The notes beneath the pieces are model-generated. The model worked only from the letters and a program-made list of their open reading frames with translations, made no database searches and was not told where the DNA came from. DNA of 64,000 nucleotides from Acetivibrio clariflavus DSM 19732 (GTDB lineage: Bacteria > Bacillota > Clostridia > Acetivibrionales > Acetivibrionaceae): positions 248,001 to 312,000 of the forward strand of contig NC_016627.1 of the NCBI RefSeq assembly GCF_000237085.1, in the 5' to 3' direction. The position numbers and the translations under genes are program-made. Positions 52,304 through 62,609 of the stretch are shown piece by piece. Each line of letters begins with the position of its first letter. Positions within the stretch are counted from its first letter, which is position 1.

Positions 52304-53512
52304 ATGGCAAGTGAAGAAAAAATTCTTATTTTGAAAATGCTTGAACAAGGGAAGATAAACAGTGAAGAAGCGGCAAGGCTTATTGAAGCTGTAGAAGGTA
52401 CGAGTAAATCTGCTCAAAGCAGCGGCACAAGTTATAGCTCAGCAAAACAGCAAAAAAAGATTAATTTTAGTGATGAAGTTTCGAAGGTAAAAGAAAAACT
52501 AAATGATTGGAAAAGAGACTTTAAAAATAGTTACAATCAAACGGATTTTGACCGTATGATAGAAGAGTTCAGTGCAAAGGCTGAGAAGGTGGGAAGAACT
52601 CTGGCTACAACAACTTTAGGTATTGCCGATAAAATAGTTGATTTTGTAAGTAGCTTTGTCGATACCAATTCCTTTAATATTTTCGGAAAATATCAGGCTG
52701 TAGAAAAAACATTTGATGTGGCAAATATAACAGAGGGAATGAATCTTGAAGTCCAGGGTGTAAACGGAAATATACTTGTAAAAAAGCATTCCGATGATAA
52801 GGTGATTATAAAATCAACTATAAGAAGCCCGCATAACAATGCTGACGATCTCTTGGTTTTTAATGAAGGAGAGGGCAATGTTTCGGTAAAGACTACTAAA
52901 GACGAAAATATTAGTGTATCCTATGAGATTTTTCTGCCCACTGTTAAGTTTAATACAATAAATCTTAAGACCAAAAACGGGAAGATCTATGTAGAAGATT
53001 CAATTGCAGAAACGTTTGAAGCCCAAACAAGTAATAGTAATATTGAACTTATGGGTGTCAACAGTGATAAAATCAATGTTACTACCAGAAATGCAAAAAT
53101 TCAATTAGGTTATATTATAGGTAAAAATATTGATATAAATACAGTCAATTCCCTCATAGATATTAAGCACGTAAAAACTCAAAATATAAATGCTGTAAGT
53201 AAGAACGGCAGAATTTTTATTGAGAATGTCCATAATTATAAAGGATGCTCTGATATCAATATGAACCTTAAAACCAGTCATGCCGGTATAAAAGTTAATA
53301 TGAACGATATGGAAAAGAGAGGATATAAAATTAAGGCACAAACTACTAATGCTGATATTAATTTGTTAATTCCAGAAATAACCTACAAAAACATAAGCAA
53401 GCAATTGGCAAGCAGTTTTGTTGAGGCTGAAAGCAGCGGTTATGAAGGATATGAGCATAAAGTAAATATAGTGGCAGATACTCAAAATGGTGATATCGAA
53501 ATTGTAAAATAA
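52304..53512 (+). CDS. DUF4097 beta-helix repeat protein with N-terminal SHOCT-like segment
   Basis: The 402-residue protein starts with ILKMLEQGKINSEEAARLIEAV, the same short motif as the end of the DUF2089 protein. It is followed by a charged linker and, from about 140, the DUF4097/LiaG-like beta-solenoid (repeats such as INLKTKNGKIYVEDS and IDINTVNSLIDIKHV). There is no signal peptide. The role is unknown; such pairs are sometimes linked to envelope stress. ATG is used with AGGAGG 11 nt upstream; a TTG two codons earlier is possible. Confidence 0.8.
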   Translation: MASEEKILILKMLEQGKINSEEAARLIEAVEGTSKSAQSSGTSYSSAKQQKKINFSDEVSKVKEKLNDWKRDFKNSYNQTDFDRMIEEFSAKAEKVGRTLATTTLGIADKIVDFVSSFVDTNSFNIFGKYQAVEKTFDVANITEGMNLEVQGVNGNILVKKHSDDKVIIKSTIRSPHNNADDLLVFNEGEGNVSVKTTKDENISVSYEIFLPTVKFNTINLKTKNGKIYVEDSIAETFEAQTSNSNIELMGVNSDKINVTTRNAKIQLGYIIGKNIDINTVNSLIDIKHVKTQNINAVSKNGRIFIENVHNYKGCSDINMNLKTSHAGIKVNMNDMEKRGYKIKAQTTNADINLLIPEITYKNISKQLASSFVEAESSGYEGYEHKVNIVADTQNGDIEIVK

Positions 53513-53531
53513 ATACTTAAAGTTCTTATTG

Positions 53532-53558
53532 GAGCAGTTGAAACAGCTGCTCTTTTTA
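53532..53558 (+). terminator. Intrinsic terminator
   Basis: GAGCAGTTG and CAGCTGCTC pair around an AAA loop and are followed by TTTTTATT. Confidence 0.85.
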
Positions 53559-53657
53559 TTGTACCATTTTTAGATTTTATAAAATAAAGAATACTTTTGG
53601 GAAGTTTCAGTCTTGTGAAAAACTTTTAATAAATGTATAGAATAAGCTACAAATACA

Positions 53658-53666
53658 TGCTATAAT
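53658..53666 (+). promoter_or_regulatory. Extended -10 promoter of prfA
   Basis: TGCTATAAT is an extended -10 element. No good -35 box is seen. It lies about 43 nt before the prfA start. Confidence 0.5.
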
Positions 53667-53708
53667 AATAGATTGTAAATTTAATATTATTTAAATTAGA
53701 GGTGTAAG

Positions 53709-54791
53709 ATGTTTGATAAGTTGCAAGCAGCAGAGAACAGATATGAAGAAATAAATCATAAGCTTAGTGACCCGACTGTAATTGAAAATCAGGATGAATA
53801 CAGAAAATTGATGAAAGAACATGCTGAACTTCAGGAACTGGTGAATAAATATGGTGAATATAAAAAACTTACCAAAGATATAGCTGAAGCTAAGGAACTT
53901 CTCAATGAAAAACTTGATAAAGACTTTAGAGATATGGTGGAGCTGGAGCTCAAAGAAGCTGAGGAAAGCCTGGAAAGAATAAAGAAGGAAATTAAGATAC
54001 TTCTTCTGCCTAAAGACCCTAATGACGAGAAGAATGTTATTGTTGAAATACGTGGAGGTGCAGGAGGAGATGAAGCTTCGCTTTTTGCCGGCGACCTTTT
54101 CAGGATGTACACAAAATATGCTGAGAAATGCGGTTGGAAAACCGAGATTTTAGACTCAAATCCTAATGAAATAGGTGGCTTTAAAGAAGTGATTTTTGCC
54201 ATCGAAGGTAATGGTGCTTACAGCAAGTTGAAATTTGAGAGTGGAGTACACAGGGTACAGAGGATACCGGAAACTGAAGCGAATGGCAGAATTCATACAT
54301 CTACTGTGACGGTTGCCGTTTTGCCGGAAGTAGAGGAAGTGGATGTTGAAATAAATCCGAATGATTTGAAAATAGATACTTTTAGAGCATCCGGTGCCGG
54401 AGGACAGCATATTAATAAGACCGAGTCGGCTATAAGAATAACACATATACCTACCGGCATAGTTGTAACCTGTCAGGACCAGAGATCTCAGCATAAAAAT
54501 AAAGATAAGGCTATGAGAATCTTAAGGTCCAAGCTTTATGAGATGGCCCAGGAACAGCAGAACAGTGAAATTGCACAGGCCAGGAAAACACAAGTCGGTA
54601 CCGGTGACAGGAGCGAAAGGATCAGAACATATAATTACCCGCAAGGAAGAGTTACCGATCATAGAATAGGTCTCACTTTATATAAAATTGACAGTATATT
54701 GGAAGGGGACTTGGATGAAATTATCGACGCACTGATTACTACCAGTCAGGCAGAGCGCCTTGCAAGTGGCGGAAATGACGATGAGATTTAA
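53709..54791 (+). CDS. prfA: Peptide chain release factor 1
   Basis: The 360-residue protein has the catalytic GGQ at 231-233 ([13 protein letters not shown]) and a PxT codon-reading motif PET at 187-189 ([14 protein letters not shown]), which marks RF1 (UAA/UAG) rather than RF2. The length is standard. It releases finished peptides from the ribosome. An AGAGGTG ribosome site precedes the ATG. It heads the housekeeping cluster; in many Firmicutes prfA is likewise upstream of ywlC-ywlE-rpiB. Confidence 0.97.
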   Translation: MFDKLQAAENRYEEINHKLSDPTVIENQDEYRKLMKEHAELQELVNKYGEYKKLTKDIAEAKELLNEKLDKDFRDMVELELKEAEESLERIKKEIKILLLPKDPNDEKNVIVEIRGGAGGDEASLFAGDLFRMYTKYAEKCGWKTEILDSNPNEIGGFKEVIFAIEGNGAYSKLKFESGVHRVQRIPETEANGRIHTSTVTVAVLPEVEEVDVEINPNDLKIDTFRASGAGGQHINKTESAIRITHIPTGIVVTCQDQRSQHKNKDKAMRILRSKLYEMAQEQQNSEIAQARKTQVGTGDRSERIRTYNYPQGRVTDHRIGLTLYKIDSILEGDLDEIIDALITTSQAERLASGGNDDEI

Positions 54792-54993
54792 AAAGGATAT
54801 TTTAGAATGATGAATAAAGTTAGTTTTCTTGAAAGGTAAAAAAGACCTTTGGGAAAACTTATGAACTTTTTATAGAACAACCCTATAATATTTTGCCCCC
54901 TTGCTGAATAGAATAATATATGTATTTAAAAAAGCTAAACTATTAATTTGAGAATATTTTTACTTATTAGAGACTGAAAATAGGGGGTAAATT

Positions 54994-55734
54994 GTGGGGG
55001 ACTTGATAAAAGTTACACTTATTGGCCTTATCTCCGGTATGGCGGGAACAAGTATCGGCGGGTTAATGGCTTTTTTTGTTAAGAGAGTAAACAGACGTTT
55101 TATAAGTACTATTTTAGAGTTTTCAGCAGGGTTGATGACCTCGGTTGTGTGCTTTAAACTCATACCGGAAGCGTTCAAATACGGAGGAATAAAGTTTACC
55201 TTTTTTGGAGTATTCCTTGGGGTGACTGCTATTTTGTTGGTGGAAGAGATCATGGGAAGAGCCGAGTTTGTCAAGACGAAAAAACAGAACTCAGGTCTCT
55301 TAAGAGCGGGTATGGTGATGGCAATAGGAATTGCACTTCATAATTTCCCGGAAGGATTTGCAGTGGGATCCGGATTTGAAGCATCAGTAAGTTTAGGTAT
55401 GGTTATTACTGCAGTAATTATAATTCACGACATTCCTGAAGGAATAGCGATGGCAGTTCCTATGAAGGCTGGAGGATTTACCAGCAAGAAAGCTTTTGCG
55501 TTGACGGCACTGTCTGGGGTACCGATGGGATTTGGGGCCTTATTGGGAGCAATAGTTGGAGGTATCTCTGAAAAATTTATCGGAGCCTGTCTCAGCTTTG
55601 CAGCCGGAGCCATGCTTTACGTGGTTTATGGAGAGTTAATGGTTGAGTCAAAAAAACTTTATTTGGGAAGACTTCCTTCCTTAAGTAATGTTTTTGGCAT
55701 TGTTTGTGGTATAATAGTAACGACGATAAGTTAA
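54994..55734 (+). CDS. ZIP-family metal transporter
   Basis: The 246-residue membrane protein has about seven to eight hydrophobic helices. The ZIP metal-site helices are clear: GIALHNFPEGFAVG and IIHDIPEGIAMAVP, with paired His/Glu residues. ZIP proteins import zinc or related divalent metals. It starts at GTG after AGGGGG. Homologues occur between prfA and the tRNA threonylcarbamoylation gene in many clostridia. The metal substrate cannot be told from sequence. Confidence 0.9.
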   Translation: MGDLIKVTLIGLISGMAGTSIGGLMAFFVKRVNRRFISTILEFSAGLMTSVVCFKLIPEAFKYGGIKFTFFGVFLGVTAILLVEEIMGRAEFVKTKKQNSGLLRAGMVMAIGIALHNFPEGFAVGSGFEASVSLGMVITAVIIIHDIPEGIAMAVPMKAGGFTSKKAFALTALSGVPMGFGALLGAIVGGISEKFIGACLSFAAGAMLYVVYGELMVESKKLYLGRLPSLSNVFGIVCGIIVTTIS

Positions 55735-55820
55735 TTATTAAGAATTAAAGTTCCTTTTAATGTATTGGAACTTATTACTTTGATTGCGGCTTTTGCTGTG
55801 ATGTGTAAGGAGAGAACGGT

Positions 55821-56876
55821 TTGAAAACGGAAATTCTAAAAATAGACCTACATAATATCGATAGCCAAAAGATAAAATATGCAGCTCAGGTAATAGAAGA
55901 AGGAGGTCTGGTGGCTTTTCCCACAGAAACTGTTTATGGGCTTGGAGCCAATGCATTAAACAAAACTGCTGTAGAAAAAATATTTAAGGCAAAGGGGAGA
56001 CCATCGGACAATCCTCTTATAGTGCATGTGGCAGATAAAAAGTCTGTTGGAAATCTTGTTTTGCGAATACCCGAGAAGGCAGAAAAGCTTATGGATGCTT
56101 TCTGGCCGGGTCCTTTAACATTAGTTATGGACAAGCAGTCTATTGTACCGGATATTATAACTGCAGGTCTTGATACTGTTGCAATTAGAGTTCCGTCTCA
56201 TCCCATTGCTCTTGCTTTGATAAGAGAAGCTAAACTGCCTATAGCTGCACCTAGTGCCAATATATCCGGAAAACCTAGTCCTACCGATTCAAAACATGTA
56301 ATCAATGATTTATACGGTAAAGTAGATGTTATAATTGATGGAGGATTCTCCAACATTGGTGTGGAATCAACTGTTGTGGATATGGTTGTAGACCCTCCAA
56401 TGTTGCTGCGGCCCGGAGGCATAACCCTTGAACAGTTGGAAGATGTTATAGGGAATGTACGGATTGATCCCGGTATTGCGCAAAAGAACTTGGACGGTAA
56501 AGTTGTACCGAAGTCACCGGGTATGAAATATAAGCATTATGCACCAAAGGCAAAAGTTGTTATAGTTGAAGGTGAGATTCAAAAGGTTGCGGAAAAAATC
56601 AACGAATTGGTAAAAGAGTGTGAGAGCAGGGATATAAAAGTCGGAATACTGGCTACCGATGAGACGAAACATTTTTATCCTGAAAATTTAACTGTATCTT
56701 TGGGCAGCAGATTAAACCCTGAAACTATTGCAGCTAATTTGTTTAATGCGTTCAGGGATTATGACAAGACGGATGTACAGACTATTTTTGCAGAAGCTGT
56801 TGACAGTTCAGGTATTGGTCTTGCGATAATGAATAGAATGAATAAAGCAGCAGGATATAATATTATTAAAGTATAG
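55821..56876 (+). CDS. ywlC: L-threonylcarbamoyladenylate synthase (Sua5/YwlC)
   Basis: The 351-residue enzyme has the YrdC domain with KARGRPSDNPLIVH-type motif (KAKGRPSDNPLIVH), FWPGPLT, SANISG, and a C-terminal Sua5 domain after the SPGMKYKHYAPKA linker. It makes threonylcarbamoyl-AMP from Thr, bicarbonate and ATP for the t6A37 modification of ANN-decoding tRNAs. It starts at TTG with AAGGAGAG at good spacing. The length fits Sua5 rather than the shorter TsaC. Confidence 0.95.
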   Translation: MKTEILKIDLHNIDSQKIKYAAQVIEEGGLVAFPTETVYGLGANALNKTAVEKIFKAKGRPSDNPLIVHVADKKSVGNLVLRIPEKAEKLMDAFWPGPLTLVMDKQSIVPDIITAGLDTVAIRVPSHPIALALIREAKLPIAAPSANISGKPSPTDSKHVINDLYGKVDVIIDGGFSNIGVESTVVDMVVDPPMLLRPGGITLEQLEDVIGNVRIDPGIAQKNLDGKVVPKSPGMKYKHYAPKAKVVIVEGEIQKVAEKINELVKECESRDIKVGILATDETKHFYPENLTVSLGSRLNPETIAANLFNAFRDYDKTDVQTIFAEAVDSSGIGLAIMNRMNKAAGYNIIKV

Positions 56877-56919
56877 ATATTTTTAAATTCTTTTATATTG
56901 AATTAAAAGGAGACGAAAA

Positions 56920-57408
56920 ATGAAAAAAATACTATTTGTCTGTACTGGAAATACGTGTAGGAGCATTATGGCTGAAGGAATTTTTAATGATGCCATTTTA
57001 AAAGAGGAAGAGTCCATGAGGCAGTTTGTTGCATCTTCGGCGGGAATTGCTGCTTTTGACGGGGATTGTGCCAGTGAGAATGCTTTAAATGTAATGAAGA
57101 GTTGGAATATTGATATCAGCTGTCACAAAGCAAAAAGAATTACTCCGGAAGAAGTGAACAGTGCGTTTCTGATACTTACTATGACAAGGGAACATAAGAG
57201 AGTACTGCATAAATTTTTCCCGGGGGCAAAGGATAAGATTTTCACATTAAAGGAATTTGCCTATGAAGATATTGAAGAAATAAGAATTAAGTCCGCGGAT
57301 ATAAGTGATCCCTATGGAAAGGATGAAGATATATACAGAGAATGTGCAGTTGAGATTAGGGACGCTGTGGACAAAGTAATTGAAAAACTTAAACATAAGT
57401 ATATATAG
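56920..57408 (+). CDS. ywlE: Low-molecular-weight phosphatase, probable protein arginine phosphatase (YwlE-like)
   Basis: The 162-residue protein has the P-loop CTGNTCRS with C8 as nucleophile and R14. The Thr at position 12 is the residue that favours phospho-arginine in YwlE; tyrosine phosphatases usually have Ile there. The DPYG block near residue 130 supplies the general acid Asp. It would oppose McsB arginine kinase in protein quality control. Its place next to Sua5 and RpiB matches Bacillus. AAAGGAG precedes the ATG. Confidence 0.9.
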   Translation: MKKILFVCTGNTCRSIMAEGIFNDAILKEEESMRQFVASSAGIAAFDGDCASENALNVMKSWNIDISCHKAKRITPEEVNSAFLILTMTREHKRVLHKFFPGAKDKIFTLKEFAYEDIEEIRIKSADISDPYGKDEDIYRECAVEIRDAVDKVIEKLKHKYI

Positions 57409-57511
57409 CTGTAAATTCATTGATGCTTCTGTTTAAACTATTATTTTTGACATTAAGTTATCAGTAATATAAAATATAAATTAATTTGGAAGTTAAGATT
57501 TGGAGGTCAAT

Positions 57512-57961
57512 ATGAAAATAGCAATAGGTAGTGATCATGCAGGATACGAATTAAAAGAAGAAATTGTGAAGTTTCTTCAACAAAACAACTATGAAGTTGT
57601 TGATTTTGGGACATGCGATACTAAATCGGTGGATTATCCCGATTATGGCATAAAAGTCGCAGAAGCCGTTAAAAATGGCGATTGTGGAAAAGGTATAGTG
57701 ATATGTGGAACAGGGATAGGAATATCCATAGCGGCTAACAAAGTGCCGGGTATTAGGGCAGCATTGTGTACCAACAGTTTTATGGCAAGAATGAGCCGGG
57801 AACATAACAATGCAAATGTACTTGCAATAGGAGCCAGGATAGTTGGCTTAGACCTTGCGATAGACATCGTAGATACATGGCTTAAAACTGATTATTTAGG
57901 AGATCGACACCAAAGAAGATTGGACAAAATAGAAGACATCGAAAAAAAATATGGAAGATAA
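57512..57961 (+). CDS. rpiB: Ribose-5-phosphate isomerase B
   Basis: The 149-residue protein begins MKIAIGSDHAGYELKEEI and has the active-site CGTGIGISIAANK and REHNNANVLAIGAR blocks of RpiB/LacAB isomerases. It interconverts ribose-5-P and ribulose-5-P in the pentose phosphate pathway. The ATG is preferred over a TTG four codons earlier, because the GGAGG site overlaps that TTG. It is 15 nt upstream of upp. Confidence 0.95.
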   Translation: MKIAIGSDHAGYELKEEIVKFLQQNNYEVVDFGTCDTKSVDYPDYGIKVAEAVKNGDCGKGIVICGTGIGISIAANKVPGIRAALCTNSFMARMSREHNNANVLAIGARIVGLDLAIDIVDTWLKTDYLGDRHQRRLDKIEDIEKKYGR

Positions 57962-57976
57962 AAGGAGAATAATGAG

Positions 57977-58606
57977 ATGAAAAACGTTTTTGTACTTGAT
58001 CATCCTTTGATACAGCATAAAATTTCACTTTTAAGGGATAAGAATACCCAAACGAAGGAATTTAGGGAATTAGTGATGGAGATATCCATGCTGATGGGAT
58101 ATGAAGTTACAAGAAATATGCCTTTAAAAGAAGTTGAGATAGAAACCCCTGTTGGGGTGGCAAAAACCAATATTATCTCCGGTAAAAAACTTGGCATAGT
58201 ACCTATACTTAGGGCTGGTTTGGGCATGGTAGATGGCTTGCTTAAACTGCTTCCTATGGCGAAAGTCGGTCATATTGGGTTATACAGAGATCCTGAAACA
58301 TTAGGTCCTGTGGAATACTACTGTAAACTACCCGAAGATGTTTCCGAAAGAGAGATTGTTGTAGTAGACCCAATGCTGGCTACAGGCGGTTCAGCATCAG
58401 CTGCAATACAATACATAAAGGATAAAGGAGTAAGCAGTATCAAGCTGATGTGCCTGATTGCATCCAAAGATGGAATTGACAGGATAAACAAGGATCATCC
58501 CGATGTTGCTATATACTGTGCAGCCGTTGATGAGAAGTTAAACGACCATGGATATATAATACCGGGCTTAGGTGATGCGGGGGACAGGTTGTTTGGAACT
58601 AAGTAA
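57977..58606 (+). CDS. upp: Uracil phosphoribosyltransferase
   Basis: The 209-residue enzyme shows [17 protein letters not shown], the PRPP-binding [12 protein letters not shown] and the C-terminal [16 protein letters not shown] uracil-binding block, all standard for Upp. It makes UMP from uracil and PRPP in pyrimidine salvage. AAAGGAG precedes the ATG. It likely forms one transcript with rpiB. Confidence 0.97.
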   Translation: MKNVFVLDHPLIQHKISLLRDKNTQTKEFRELVMEISMLMGYEVTRNMPLKEVEIETPVGVAKTNIISGKKLGIVPILRAGLGMVDGLLKLLPMAKVGHIGLYRDPETLGPVEYYCKLPEDVSEREIVVVDPMLATGGSASAAIQYIKDKGVSSIKLMCLIASKDGIDRINKDHPDVAIYCAAVDEKLNDHGYIIPGLGDAGDRLFGTK

Positions 58607-58691
58607 TATTGTTGGAGAAACTACCTAAAGCTTTTATGAAAAAAGGACGAAGTATATTTTAGCGAATTATTGCCATGGAGGGGGGAAGTTT

Positions 58692-59138
58692 GTGAGACCA
58701 TCTTGGGACCAGTACTTTATGGAAATAGTTGAGCTCATAAAAAAGAGGTCAACTTGTAAAAGACGTCAGGTCGGAGCATTGATTGTTAAGGATAAGCGTA
58801 TACTTGCAACAGGATATAACGGTGCTCCCATGGGATGCAAGCATTGTGACGAAGTTGGTTGCTTAAGGGAAAAACTTAATATACCTTCCGGAGAAAGGCA
58901 TGAACTGTGCAGAGCTATACATGCAGAGCAAAATGCAATTGTCCAGGCAGCTTATTCGGGTACTAGCGTAAAGGACGGAACTCTTTATGTTACAACTCAA
59001 CCCTGTGTTTTGTGTGCAAAGATGGCAATTAATGCAGGGATTAAGAAAATTGTATTTAAGGGAGATTATCCGGATAATTTAGCCATGGACTTATTGAAAG
59101 AAACAGGGATAAGAGTTGTAAAATTTGATGGAGAATAG
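58692..59138 (+). CDS. Deoxycytidylate deaminase (ComEB-like)
   Basis: The 148-residue zinc deaminase has HAEQNAI and PCVLCAKM, the two zinc-binding motifs, plus an additional Cys/His cluster ([10 protein letters not shown]) found in dCMP deaminases. It converts dCMP to dUMP for thymidylate synthesis. It starts at GTG after GAGGGGGG. The pairing with upp is consistent with pyrimidine metabolism. Confidence 0.92.
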   Translation: MRPSWDQYFMEIVELIKKRSTCKRRQVGALIVKDKRILATGYNGAPMGCKHCDEVGCLREKLNIPSGERHELCRAIHAEQNAIVQAAYSGTSVKDGTLYVTTQPCVLCAKMAINAGIKKIVFKGDYPDNLAMDLLKETGIRVVKFDGE

Positions 59139-59306
59139 TATTATTAATTAGGATGTTTGTTGAAAGTATGATTTAATTTTTATTAATTTAATTGCATCAA
59201 AAGATGGGATCATGGGTTGACTGAATGTGTTTTTTACATAATTTTAATGTAACGGATATCGGCACACTTTATTACAAAAGATTAATGAAAAAAGAAGGTG
59301 TTGTCT

Positions 59307-60431
59307 TTGTTTTATGAATATTTAATATGTTTTGCTCTTGCATTTATAGTTTCTTTTTTTACCACTCCGATAGCAAAAAAGGTAGCGTTTTGCATCGGAG
59401 CAATTGACATTCCTAAAGATGAAAGAAGAATGCATAAAAAGCCCATAGCTCGATTGGGAGGTTTGGCTATATTTTCGGGCTTTATTATTGCGTTGATGTT
59501 TGGACTGTTTTGTACAATTATTGGTGTTGTAGGAATTATACCCGACAAACAATTGCTGGGAATGCTTGTTGGTGTTTTTATAATAATAGGAATAGGTATA
59601 GTGGATGATATAAAACAATTAGGGCCAAAGATAAAGCTGCTGTTTCAAATATTAGCTGCTGTATCTGTTGTTTGGATATCCGGTGATAAAATATCGATAA
59701 TCACAAACCCTTTTTCAACAACAGGTATTTCCATACTTAGTGATTTTATTGCATATCCCTTGACTATTCTTTGGATTGTGGGGATTACAAATGCTATTAA
59801 TTTTATTGATGGGCTGGATGGTCTTGCAGCTGGAGTTTCTTCCATTTCATATTTATCTTTGATGTTTATATCAATATTACAAGGTGACGAACAGACTGCA
59901 ATGATTATTGCTGTTTTGGCCGGTGCTACTTTGGGATTTCTTCCCTATAACTTCAATCCAGCAAAGATATTTATGGGAGACACCGGATCTACATTCTTAG
60001 GGTTTACCTTAGGAGTTATTTCAATTCAGGGAATGATGAAAACCTATGCAGCTATATCTATAGCCATTCCTATATTAGTTCTTGGATTGCCTTTGTTTGA
60101 TACAACTTTTGCCATCTTAAGAAGACTTGTTCAAGGAAAGCCGATAATGGCACCTGATAGAGGACATTTGCATCACAGGCTTATTGACATGGGATTTAGT
60201 CAAAGGCAATCGGTGGTGACAATGTATGCCGTTAGCGGTGCTTTAGGACTTGTAGCTATCGTTTTGGCAGACAAGGGAGCCTTGAGTGCTGTTATACTTA
60301 TAATTGCCGTATCAGTATTTTTAATTGCCGGTTCAAGGTATATGAGTGAAATTGACGATTCTCCGGACTTAATAGAAAAGACTGAGGAGGAAAGTGTACC
60401 TAATTTATCGGTGCAAAAAGCTAAAGAATAG
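59307..60431 (+). CDS. Undecaprenyl-phosphate GlcNAc-1-phosphate transferase (WecA/TagO-like)
   Basis: The 374-residue protein has about ten hydrophobic helices. Family motifs are MHKKPIARLGGLAIF, GIVDDIKQLGPKIKLLFQ, NAINFIDGLDGLAAG, FNPAKIFMGDTGSTFLG and the HLHHRL loop. It links GlcNAc-1-P to the lipid carrier, the first step of wall teichoic acid or other surface glycans. The start is uncertain: TTG at 59307 has AAGGTG at good spacing, while GTG 59298 overlaps that site. A short charged C-terminal tail follows the last helix. Confidence 0.93.
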   Translation: MFYEYLICFALAFIVSFFTTPIAKKVAFCIGAIDIPKDERRMHKKPIARLGGLAIFSGFIIALMFGLFCTIIGVVGIIPDKQLLGMLVGVFIIIGIGIVDDIKQLGPKIKLLFQILAAVSVVWISGDKISIITNPFSTTGISILSDFIAYPLTILWIVGITNAINFIDGLDGLAAGVSSISYLSLMFISILQGDEQTAMIIAVLAGATLGFLPYNFNPAKIFMGDTGSTFLGFTLGVISIQGMMKTYAAISIAIPILVLGLPLFDTTFAILRRLVQGKPIMAPDRGHLHHRLIDMGFSQRQSVVTMYAVSGALGLVAIVLADKGALSAVILIIAVSVFLIAGSRYMSEIDDSPDLIEKTEEESVPNLSVQKAKE

Positions 60432-60493
60432 ATGAATAGAAGTTTGTTATAAAACAATGATTTAAAAAATGTACGGATATTGGGAGGATTATT

Positions 60494-61648
60494 TTGGAAA
60501 AGTTAAAAGTGACAGTTGTTTTCGGTACAAGACCGGAAGCTATAAAAATGGCACCATTGGTTAAAGAATTAAAAAAATATGAGGAAATTGAAACAACGGT
60601 TTGTGTTACTGCTCAGCATCGGCAGATGCTGGACCAGGTTATGGATATATTCAGTATAAAAGCGGATTTTGATTTGGATATAATGAAAGACAGGCAGACC
60701 CTTGTAGATATAACAACAAGAGGATTGGAAGGGCTGAGCAAAGTTTTTGCTGAAGTCAAGCCGGATATAGTTCTTGTACATGGGGATACTACCACTACTT
60801 TTGTGGGAAGTCTGGCTGCTTTTTACAACAAGATCAGTGTCGGACATGTTGAGGCAGGGCTTAGGACGAATGATAAGTATTTCCCCTATCCGGAAGAAAT
60901 TAATAGAAAACTTACAGGTGTTTTGGCTGATATTCATTTTGCTCCAACCAAAACCAATAAAAATAACTTGATTAAGGAAAACATAAACGAAAATAAAATA
61001 TACATAACCGGTAATACTGTAATTGACGCAATCAGGACTACTGTAAAAAAAGAGTATATTTTTCAGAATGCCGAACTTAATAATATTGATTTTGGCAGCA
61101 AGAAAGTTATAACTGTTACTGCACACAGAAGGGAAAATTTAGGTACTCCTTTGGAGAACATTTGCCAGGCGCTAAAGTACATTGTGGACATACATGAAGA
61201 TGTAGAGATAGTATATCCGGTGCATTTAAATCCTGCTGTTCAGTCGGTGGCAAGGAAAATTATGGGCGGACATACAAGAATCCACCTGATTGATCCCATA
61301 GATGTTCAGGATATGCACAATCTTATGGACAGATCTTACCTGATAATGACGGATTCCGGAGGACTTCAGGAGGAGGCACCTTCTTTGGGGAAACCTGTGC
61401 TGGTTCTCAGAAACGAAACTGAAAGGCCTGAGGCTGTAGAAGCGGGTACAGTTAAGCTTGCTGGTACACAAAAGGACAGAATTGTCAGCCTTGCTGAAGA
61501 GCTTATTACCGATGAAGATGCCTATCAGAAGATGGCTAAAGCTGTTAATCCTTATGGGGATGGCTTTGCCTCTGAAAGGATTGTAAAAGCGCTATTGTAT
61601 GAATATGGATTCACTAAAGAGAAACCTTTGGAGTTTCTGATAGGATGA
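60494..61648 (+). CDS. wecB: UDP-N-acetylglucosamine 2-epimerase (non-hydrolysing)
   Basis: The 384-residue enzyme shows VVFGTRPEAIKMAPL, VHGDTTTTFVGSLAAFY, HVEAGLRTNDKYFPYPEE, TAHRRENLG, and TDSGGLQEEAPSLGKPVL, the complete WecB/MnaA signature set. It interconverts UDP-GlcNAc and UDP-ManNAc, supplying ManNAc for teichoic acid linkage or capsule. It follows the WecA-like gene, so both act in surface glycan synthesis. TTG start with GGGAGG. Confidence 0.96.
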   Translation: MEKLKVTVVFGTRPEAIKMAPLVKELKKYEEIETTVCVTAQHRQMLDQVMDIFSIKADFDLDIMKDRQTLVDITTRGLEGLSKVFAEVKPDIVLVHGDTTTTFVGSLAAFYNKISVGHVEAGLRTNDKYFPYPEEINRKLTGVLADIHFAPTKTNKNNLIKENINENKIYITGNTVIDAIRTTVKKEYIFQNAELNNIDFGSKKVITVTAHRRENLGTPLENICQALKYIVDIHEDVEIVYPVHLNPAVQSVARKIMGGHTRIHLIDPIDVQDMHNLMDRSYLIMTDSGGLQEEAPSLGKPVLVLRNETERPEAVEAGTVKLAGTQKDRIVSLAEELITDEDAYQKMAKAVNPYGDGFASERIVKALLYEYGFTKEKPLEFLIG

Positions 61649-62207
61649 GCTTTAAGTGTATTTATATTTTTTATATGTTTTGTCAATAGTAGTGCTAATG
61701 TTTTGAACTTTATAATATATTAAAGTAAATGTAAAAAATGACGAAATATCAATCATAATGAATCGATTTTTTAGTACTTTTTTTATTGAAATAAAATATT
61801 AGCTGTGATAATATAATTTCATTATTAAGGTTTCCTAAAAAAATACAGTTTGTTTTATTATTTGCTGGGGAAACGTATATATTTGTTGAATTAAAGCTCT
61901 TAGTGGGGAGTACAGACTAAAGCTGAATATATGAATTTAACATTGATGCCGAAAAAGCTATATCCGATGGAAGAGCATCTGGGGTTGTTACTCAATGCTG
62001 AGGATAACAAGAGTACATTTTGGATGCTGGAGAGTTTTGGCATGGCGAATGGTACTGTTTATAGCTGAGTCGGTTTTTTTGTTAGGTATTTTGGAAAAAC
62101 TGAAAATGAATATAAATTATTTGAACGGGTTATTCCGATAATATTCTTAAATATTCCATTTTAAATTATAATGGTAGAGGTAAATATAATATAGGGATGA
62201 ATAATGA
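61649..62207. other. 559-nt gap before the ATP synthase genes
   Basis: I see no reliable gene. A 45-codon frame at 61931-62068 has no good ribosome site. The gap presumably carries the atp operon promoter; TATAAT-like boxes are present (near 61812) but A/T richness makes them weak evidence. Confidence 0.4.
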
Positions 62208-62597
62208 TTGAAAGGTAAGATTTTGCAAGGTTTTTTGAAAATTAGGCTGATAATAGTTTACATGATATTAATAATCATTAGCATTATATTATTTAATAAT
62301 AGATGGGACATAGTTATTGGATTAACATGCGGGACACTGGTTTCAGTGATGAAGTATATAGAAATATCAAGATTTATATCAAAAATTTTAAAAAGAGAGC
62401 GGAAGAGATTATATTCGGAAGTTTTTGCAAAGTTCATGTCGTTGCAGGTAATAACTGCTTTATTGATGGCAGCTGCAATAAAAATAGATTTGCAGTTTTT
62501 TTGGGGATTTGTATCAGGTGTATTGCTTATACCTGTAATAATAACTATTAATGGAATAACAGAGGCCTTGGGCATATCCCATAATAACTTTCAATGA
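62208..62597 (+). CDS. atpI: ATP synthase subunit I-like protein
   Basis: The 129-residue protein has four hydrophobic helices (LIIVYMILIIISIILF, WDIVIGLTCGTLVSVMK, FMSLQVITALLMAAAI, FWGFVSGVLLIPVIITI). Position immediately before atpB and this layout match AtpI, an assembly helper for the c-ring. The start TTG has AGGGATG about 10 nt upstream. Sequence conservation in the family is low, so the call is mostly positional. Confidence 0.75.
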   Translation: MKGKILQGFLKIRLIIVYMILIIISIILFNNRWDIVIGLTCGTLVSVMKYIEISRFISKILKRERKRLYSEVFAKFMSLQVITALLMAAAIKIDLQFFWGFVSGVLLIPVIITINGITEALGISHNNFQ

Positions 62598-62609
62598 GAA
62601 GGTGTAATT

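Noticed and set aside
61931-62068. 45-codon frame between wecB and atpI
   Set aside because: There is no ribosome site and no recognisable feature. The gap is probably non-coding.
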